64,000 nt of DNA from the NCBI GenBank assembly GCA_027449965.1, contig DAIDKP010000026.1:62001-126000 (forward strand), read 5' to 3'. The DNA comes from Acidobacteriaceae bacterium (GTDB taxonomy: Bacteria; Acidobacteriota; Terriglobia; Terriglobales; Acidobacteriaceae). Shown one piece after another: positions 63,375 to 64,000 of the stretch. Below the pieces are notes generated by a model that saw only the letters and a list, made by a program, of their open reading frames with translations, ran no database searches and had not been told where the DNA came from. Positions within the stretch are counted from its first letter, which is position 1, and each line of letters starts with the position of its first letter. A program made the translations under genes and the position numbers.

Positions 63375-64000
63375 ATGGAAACAAAAACTAATCGATTAGT
63401 TGAATCTCTCAGGCGATGGGCGCTTCCGGGCGCCGTGTCCGCAGTGATTGTCTCTGGTGCGAGTCTGGGCATGTGGAGCCATTTCACCGCCGTTCATGCG
63501 GCGAGCGCTGCGGTTTCGCCGATCGATGACAGCAGCGTCTCCGCGCTGGAGTCGCTGGACAACGCAGTGGAGGCGGTGGCTGCGCGTGTGACGCCGACGG
63601 TGGTCAACGTGTCGGTGACGGCGCGCCCGGGCAACGAGGGCGATGCGGAGGATGGGCAGGGTTCCGGTCCGCAGCCGGGCATGCCGCAGGGGATGCCGCC
63701 GGGCCAGTTGCCGCCGGGACTGCAACAGTTTTTCTTTGGCGGGCCGGGTATGCAGCAGCCGCCGCAGAATCCGGTGGAACATGCGGTGGGCAGCGGCGTC
63801 ATCATCTCGCCGGACGGATACATTCTGACCAACAATCACGTGATCCACGGCGCGGTGAATATTCAGGTGACGCTGGATGACCGGCGCGTCTTTCCAGCGA
63901 AGCTGGTGGGAGCGGACAAGCTGACGGACCTGGCTGTGCTGAAGATCAACGCGACCCGCCTGCCGTTCATTGGCTGGGGCAACTCGGCGAATCTTCATCC
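63375..64000 (+). CDS. HtrA/DegP-type serine protease, 3' end outside window
   Basis: The gene starts at ATG 63375, with AAAGGAGAAG upstream, and is open to the window end (208 codons seen). A hydrophobic N-terminal anchor or signal (about 15-35, VSAVIVSGASLGMW) is followed by a Gly/Pro/Gln/Met-rich linker (about 90-130). The trypsin-like core follows: GSGVIISPDGYILTNNH155V carries the catalytic His and KLTD185LAVLKI the Asp. The catalytic Ser and any PDZ domains lie beyond the edge. HtrA proteases degrade misfolded envelope proteins. Its place 40 bases after the M56 gene suggests co-regulation by BlaI. Confidence 0.93.
   Translation, partial: METKTNRLVESLRRWALPGAVSAVIVSGASLGMWSHFTAVHAASAAVSPIDDSSVSALESLDNAVEAVAARVTPTVVNVSVTARPGNEGDAEDGQGSGPQPGMPQGMPPGQLPPGLQQFFFGGPGMQQPPQNPVEHAVGSGVIISPDGYILTNNHVIHGAVNIQVTLDDRRVFPAKLVGADKLTDLAVLKINATRLPFIGWGNSANLH

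Overview
The window looks like a chromosomal segment of a GC-rich, Gram-negative bacterium. LpxL-type and LpxD genes point to lipid A, and there is a secretin and a Wza-type exporter. The mix of gene types (SYLF protein, BlaI/M56 pairs, FliB-like methylase, large polysaccharide cluster, guanidine/urea carboxylase cluster) fits Acidobacteriota, probably Acidobacteriaceae. That assignment is inference from gene content and was not checked by a search. Most genes are ordinary chromosomal housekeeping genes packed with 4-bp ATGA or TTGA overlaps. No rRNA, tRNA or CRISPR array was seen.

Layout. 1-6.6 kb: end of an unknown gene, an HU-like protein, dcd, a LuxR-type regulator with a degenerate receiver, a SYLF lipid-binding protein, then an lpxL-like / lpxD / MobB-like P-loop run. 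6.6-20.1 kb: a FliB-like lysine N-methylase, then a polysaccharide cluster with UDP-GlcNAc dehydrogenase, SDR epimerase, a one-piece Wzz-Wza fusion, O-antigen ligase/polymerase, MurJ/Wzx-type flippase, a DUF2334 deacetylase-like protein and three GT4 glycosyltransferases. The initiating polyprenyl glycosylphosphotransferase lies apart at 33.4 kb. 20.1-28.1 kb: a complete minus-strand arginine operon in the order argR-C-B-D-F-G-H-A, with two ARG-box-like palindromes in front. gltB (glutamate synthase large subunit) is divergent from it. 35.0-43.0 kb: nadE, a DsbA/DsbG-like protein, a secretin-HAD-Fis operon, cvpA and purC. 43.1-50.2 kb: smc with a long acidic insertion in its ATPase head, a beta-propeller protein, a LysR regulator and a glutathione-peroxidase-like protein that has lost its catalytic Cys. 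50.2-57.0 kb: allophanate hydrolase, a urea/guanidine carboxylase and two DUF1989 proteins, best read as a guanidine-to-ammonia pathway.

57.9-61.2 kb is a clear mobile element of 3349 bp. It has near-perfect 22-bp terminal inverted repeats and an 8-bp target duplication (TAATTTTT). It carries an IS1595-type transposase and four passenger genes: a proteasome-like Ntn-hydrolase candidate, a 52-residue basic protein, a secreted protein and a small coiled-coil/beta protein. Its base composition is visibly lower in GC than the flanks. It inserted just upstream of a BlaI-type operator that precedes a blaI / M56 peptidase / HtrA cluster, which runs off the right edge.

The most unusual items are the passenger-bearing IS1595 element with its proteasome-like gene, the Wzz-Wza fusion with an internal signal-peptide-like segment, and the SMC head insertion. 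Next come the catalytically dead GPx paralogue and the paired ARG boxes placed between the arginine operon and gltB.
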